From the NCBI GenBank assembly GCA_965240325.2, contig OZ251238.1, positions 248,001 through 312,000 on the forward strand: DNA of 64,000 bases. The letters are read 5' to 3'. The notes under the pieces are model-generated. The model ran no database searches, was not told where the DNA came from, and was given only the letters and a program-made list of their open reading frames with translations. Position numbers and translations under genes: made by a program. The stretch comes from Rebecca billardiae RCC1528. Taxonomy: Eukaryota > Haptophyta. Shown here in pieces: positions 62,478 to 64,000 of this stretch (positions are counted from its first letter, which is position 1; each line of letters starts with the position of its first letter).

Positions 62478-63672
62478 GCCGCTGCGCTTTGCACACCACC
62501 GCCCCCCTCGAGCGCGATGGTGGCCAAACGCACGCCGGGCGTCGTGCCGTCTTTGGTAGCACCTGGTTCCCCAAAGATTCCCGATGACAGATGGACGGTT
62601 CCGATCCCAGAAGCTGGGTAAAGCACGCGTATTAATTTGGGATGCCGTGACGATTTCCCTTTATTGTCGGGGTAATTGCTTTGAACGGCTATACCACTGC
62701 CCTCGGTGCTCACTGCTCAGTGCTCACAACTGATGAATACGACAGACGATCAGGACTTCAGCTATCAATCATACGCACGCCCTCGTGCACACCTGTATTA
62801 TCGTCCGGTGGATTTGCATTTGGCACCTTTTTGTCCGCGCTGCCGCTGCCCATGTAACCTCGGCAACGCGGTTCGCGGTGGTCGAGCGAGACCTAAGCTG
62901 AGCTTAGAGCTCGGGGAAACAAACCGCGTCTCGATATAAGCCTATTTCTGCGAGCGTTACTCTCTCTAATTACCGCGCGTCCTGAACAGTCTGAATACGG
63001 AAAATCGTGAAGGCAAGTCGCCTTCGGCTGGGGACACCCGGTCTTAGTGGTGCTACGACGAGTGGCCATGTCTTCCAGCGCCTCGCGTTCGCGAGGCGTG
63101 CCCGAAACAGCTACACACTCACCGGTGCCCTGGGGCACCGGCGCAACCCGCATCCAACACTCCGCATATCGCAGACACGACATATCCACCCGCGCTTGCA
63201 CACGCACGCCCCCCCCCCCCGCCTGCTTGCTGACCATGAAAGGACTGGCCCCGGGTGCGGACGCCAAGCGCATGCTCATCCCGACACGACGGCGAACACC
63301 TGCGGTGTGCCTGTGCGGAGGCACTGGGGAGCGACACGCGGAGTGTGGGCCGCCCTCCTTCCTGAGCAGCGCCCGGCCCTCAGGTGGAGACCGCGCCCGT
63401 CCCGGCCTCCCCGCGGCGGCCGCGAGCCCCCCCCCCCCCCCCCTTTCCCCATCCTGCCCGTTTCGCGACAAACCCCTCTCCCCCCGAAACGCACGACGGG
63501 CCGCCGTGGTCCGGGGGACCGGCGGGGCCACTCCGGACCTGGGTTTTGAAATTTGATTTCAACCCCGCGCGCCGAAATGCCTTTGGCACCAGCACCGACC
63601 TCGCTCGCACCGCAGTGCTTCCGCACCCGCCCCCCGGCCCTCCGCAGCCCCGCGCCCGCCACACCGGCCACC
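62478..63672. other. intergenic with poly-C tracts and a weak Cys/His frame
   Basis: 62600-63000 is AT-richer. From 63030 GC rises. Poly-C runs lie at 63211-63220 and 63428-63442. A plus-strand frame at 63047-63556 contains CLCGGTGERHAEC, loosely reminiscent of a retroelement zinc knuckle but without the CX2CX4HX4C spacing, so it is not called as a gene. The ccacc before 63673 gives a good translation-start context. Confidence 0.4.
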
Positions 63673-64000
63673 ATGCCCCCTTACCAGCACGGCTTTTTCC
63701 GCGACCGTCTCAACAGCAGGAGCGCCTTGAGCTTCTTCCCCTCTTCCAACAACTTCGAGCGCGGGCTGCAGGTGGAACGGCCGAGCACCCCCACCGCCAG
63801 GCGGGATGCGGGCCAGCAGATGTGCACGACGATGATCAAGCTGAGCGCGCGCTGCCTGAGCGACGTGGCGCCCAACTCGCAAGGCGGGCGACTGCTCTCA
63901 GGACTCACCCAGGACCCCAAAGGCAATAAGCACGTTTTCTCCTTCACCGGCTCGGTGCTCGAGAACATGACCATCTGCCGCCGCCTGGCCACCAGCCTGT
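63673..64000 (+). CDS. 5' part of an unrecognised protein, runs off the window
   Basis: From ATG 63673, in the context ccaccATGc, the frame is open without a stop to the last base (109 codons). Third positions are strongly G/C-biased and composition is balanced: MPPYQHGFFRDRLNSRSALS, then FFPSSNNFERGLQVERP, later MCTTMIKLSARCLSDVAPNS and GSVLENMTICRRLATSL. The overlapping frames on both strands are Arg/Ala/Pro-rich shadows. No signal peptide or known motif is visible and no family is recognised; the rest of the gene is needed to classify it. Confidence 0.55.
   Translation, partial: MPPYQHGFFRDRLNSRSALSFFPSSNNFERGLQVERPSTPTARRDAGQQMCTTMIKLSARCLSDVAPNSQGGRLLSGLTQDPKGNKHVFSFTGSVLENMTICRRLATSL

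Noticed and set aside
60477-62621. 714-codon plus-strand frame opposite the SK-like channel
   Set aside because: Arg/Ala/His-rich antisense shadow with no domain content.
63047-63556. Frame with CLCGGTGERHAEC as a retroelement zinc knuckle
   Set aside because: Cys/His spacing does not fit CX2CX4HX4C and the coding bias is weak.

Overview
The window looks like nuclear DNA of a GC-rich unicellular alga with a secondary, red-derived plastid. A haptophyte (prymnesiophyte) is the best guess; a pelagophyte is the main alternative. The evidence is: (i) spliceosomal introns that are short, extremely GC-rich and mostly of the form G^gtgcgcg...gcgcag^GC, one of them GC-AG; (ii) very high GC at third codon positions; (iii) predicted plastid proteins with a signal peptide ending in an Ala-Phe junction followed by a transit-like stretch; (iv) eukaryotic families (SNX-BAR, PP2A catalytic subunit, R2R3-MYB, homeodomain, SK-type channel, fused NAD(P) transhydrogenase). 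No rRNA, tRNA, CRISPR array or bacterial operon was recognised.

Layout. 0-4 kb: the 3' end of an unrecognised gene and an unrecognised three-exon gene with a basic tract. 4.3-8.6 kb: a repeat island with a composite element holding 312 bp of alternating purine-pyrimidine DNA, then a 1.1 kb foldback element with 398-bp inverted arms. 8.8-12.9 kb: mitochondrial-type NAD(P) transhydrogenase (6 exons). 13.5-18.5 kb: a TIR element, gene relics, microsatellites and one weak gene. 19.3-20.8 kb: SVOP/SV2-like MFS transporter. 21.4-24.2 kb: dispersed and tandem repeats and a broken element-like reading frame. 24.2-26.9 kb: bestrophin-type channel and an MDR oxidoreductase. 27.5-32.7 kb: a 1,668-residue homeobox protein. 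34.5-40.6 kb: plastid FKBP-like protein, plastid DUF6523/HHL1-like protein and, divergent from it, a sterol desaturase/fatty acid hydroxylase family enzyme (5 exons). 41.5-42.9 kb: secreted GH18-like protein. 43.4-48.5 kb: second repeat island with one small signal-peptide protein. 48.6-55.3 kb: R2R3-MYB protein, head to head with an SNX-BAR protein, then PP2A catalytic subunit. 56.0-57.0 kb: SnoaL-like pathogen-related protein. 59.2-62.5 kb: dispersed repeat and SK-like potassium channel. 63.7 kb to the end: start of an unrecognised gene.

The genes do not form one pathway. The main themes are organelle proteins (transhydrogenase, bestrophin, FKBP, DUF6523), regulators (homeobox, MYB, PP2A), membrane traffic (SNX) and transport (MFS, SK channel). 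Intact genes are packed between islands of related, partly nested repeats, several present in inverted orientation tens of kilobases apart.

Exon boundaries were set by reading-frame continuity, splice-site match and protein-family alignment from memory; no transcript evidence was available.
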